A stretch of DNA of 5,465 bases from Thiotrichaceae bacterium. GTDB taxonomy: Bacteria; Pseudomonadota; Gammaproteobacteria; Thiotrichales; Thiotrichaceae. The notes below the pieces were generated by a model that did not search any database, was not told the origin of the DNA, and saw only the letters and a program-made list of their open reading frames with translations. The position numbers were made by a program, and so were the translations under genes. The stretch spans positions 1-5,465 of the forward strand of contig JALVFC010000039.1 of the NCBI GenBank assembly GCA_027030285.1. Direction: 5' to 3'. Each line of letters starts with the position of its first letter. Position 1 is the stretch's first letter. This document shows positions 5,264-5,465 of this stretch, in pieces.

Positions 5264-5465
5264 TGGCTCTCGTCGATGACCTGAATATGATGTGGCAATC
5301 TTGCCATCAGACTATCAACAGCCTTTTCAGGCAACGCGCAATGCATTTCTATCTGTTCCTGGTAATCGACTGATTCTACCCGTCCATATTGCTGTTCCAG
5401 CAGGTGCCGCAACGTATGTTCATCTGCAAACGGCAGCCTGAAAGCAATCTGCCTGAAGCTTATTT
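5260..5465 (-). CDS. C-terminal fragment of a YigZ / IMPACT-family-like protein (start outside window)
   Basis: The minus strand is open from the window edge to TGA 5262-5260 and encodes 67 residues beginning ISFRQIAFRLPFADEH. The pattern of a hydrophobic strand, an L-x-x-LLEQQYGRV helix-turn, VDYQEQIEMHCALP (~32-45) and a helix KAVDSLMARL (~47-56) resembles the ferredoxin-like C-terminal domain (DUF1949) of the YigZ/UPF0029 family. There a line like YGARVxxxDYxxxVxLxxxLPxxxVxxLxxxL is typical. The signature N-terminal IMPACT domain lies outside the window, so this rests on a short, variable domain and could be another small alpha-beta C-terminus. The stop overlaps the apbE start as ATGA, making it the upstream member of the same operon. 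Confidence 0.6.
   Translation of the reverse strand, partial: ISFRQIAFRLPFADEHTLRHLLEQQYGRVESVDYQEQIEMHCALPEKAVDSLMARLPHHIQVIDESQ

Overview
The window looks like chromosomal DNA from a gammaproteobacterium-like organism of moderate G+C content. This rests on a PheA-type prephenate dehydratase, a lipoprotein-type ApbE, a YigZ/IMPACT-like C-terminus and a YhbQ-like GIY-YIG protein, and on Shine-Dalgarno-led genes. I cannot name the genus. There are six protein-coding genes, two of them cut by the window edges. No tRNA, rRNA, CRISPR array or transposase gene is visible.

Layout. Positions 1-756 (+) hold the 3' part of pheA, the last enzyme stage toward phenylpyruvate and phenylalanine. Positions 757-1344 have no convincing gene but are rich in structure. 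First comes a promoter-like sequence, then a roughly 100-nt GGA-rich structured segment ending in a strong Rho-independent terminator, which may be an intergenic small RNA or the pheA 3'UTR. Next is a short REP-like palindrome. Last is a 158-bp element with long terminal inverted repeats and 7-bp flanking direct repeats, which has the hallmarks of a MITE.

Positions 1345-3240 (-) encode a secreted or surface protein of about 630 residues. It appears to be a seven-bladed FG-GAP (integrin-alpha-like) beta-propeller followed by two copies of a Trp/Gly-Tyr-Trp module. A 184-bp spacer upstream carries its likely promoter and a strong Shine-Dalgarno sequence.

Positions 3425-5465 (-) form a tightly packed operon read right to left: a YigZ/IMPACT-like protein (C-terminal fragment), the lipoprotein flavin transferase ApbE, a DOMON/CBM9-like protein, and a small GIY-YIG protein. 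The junctions are ATGA, a 14-nt overlap, and ATGA, so translation is probably coupled. ApbE attaches FMN covalently to extracytoplasmic redox proteins. Its partners here are not known to act in the same pathway, so the grouping may reflect co-transcription more than shared function.

The most interesting items are the MITE-like element, the possible CsrA/RsmA-binding small RNA downstream of pheA, and the domain architecture of the propeller protein. No wholly new multi-gene system can be argued from this sequence alone.
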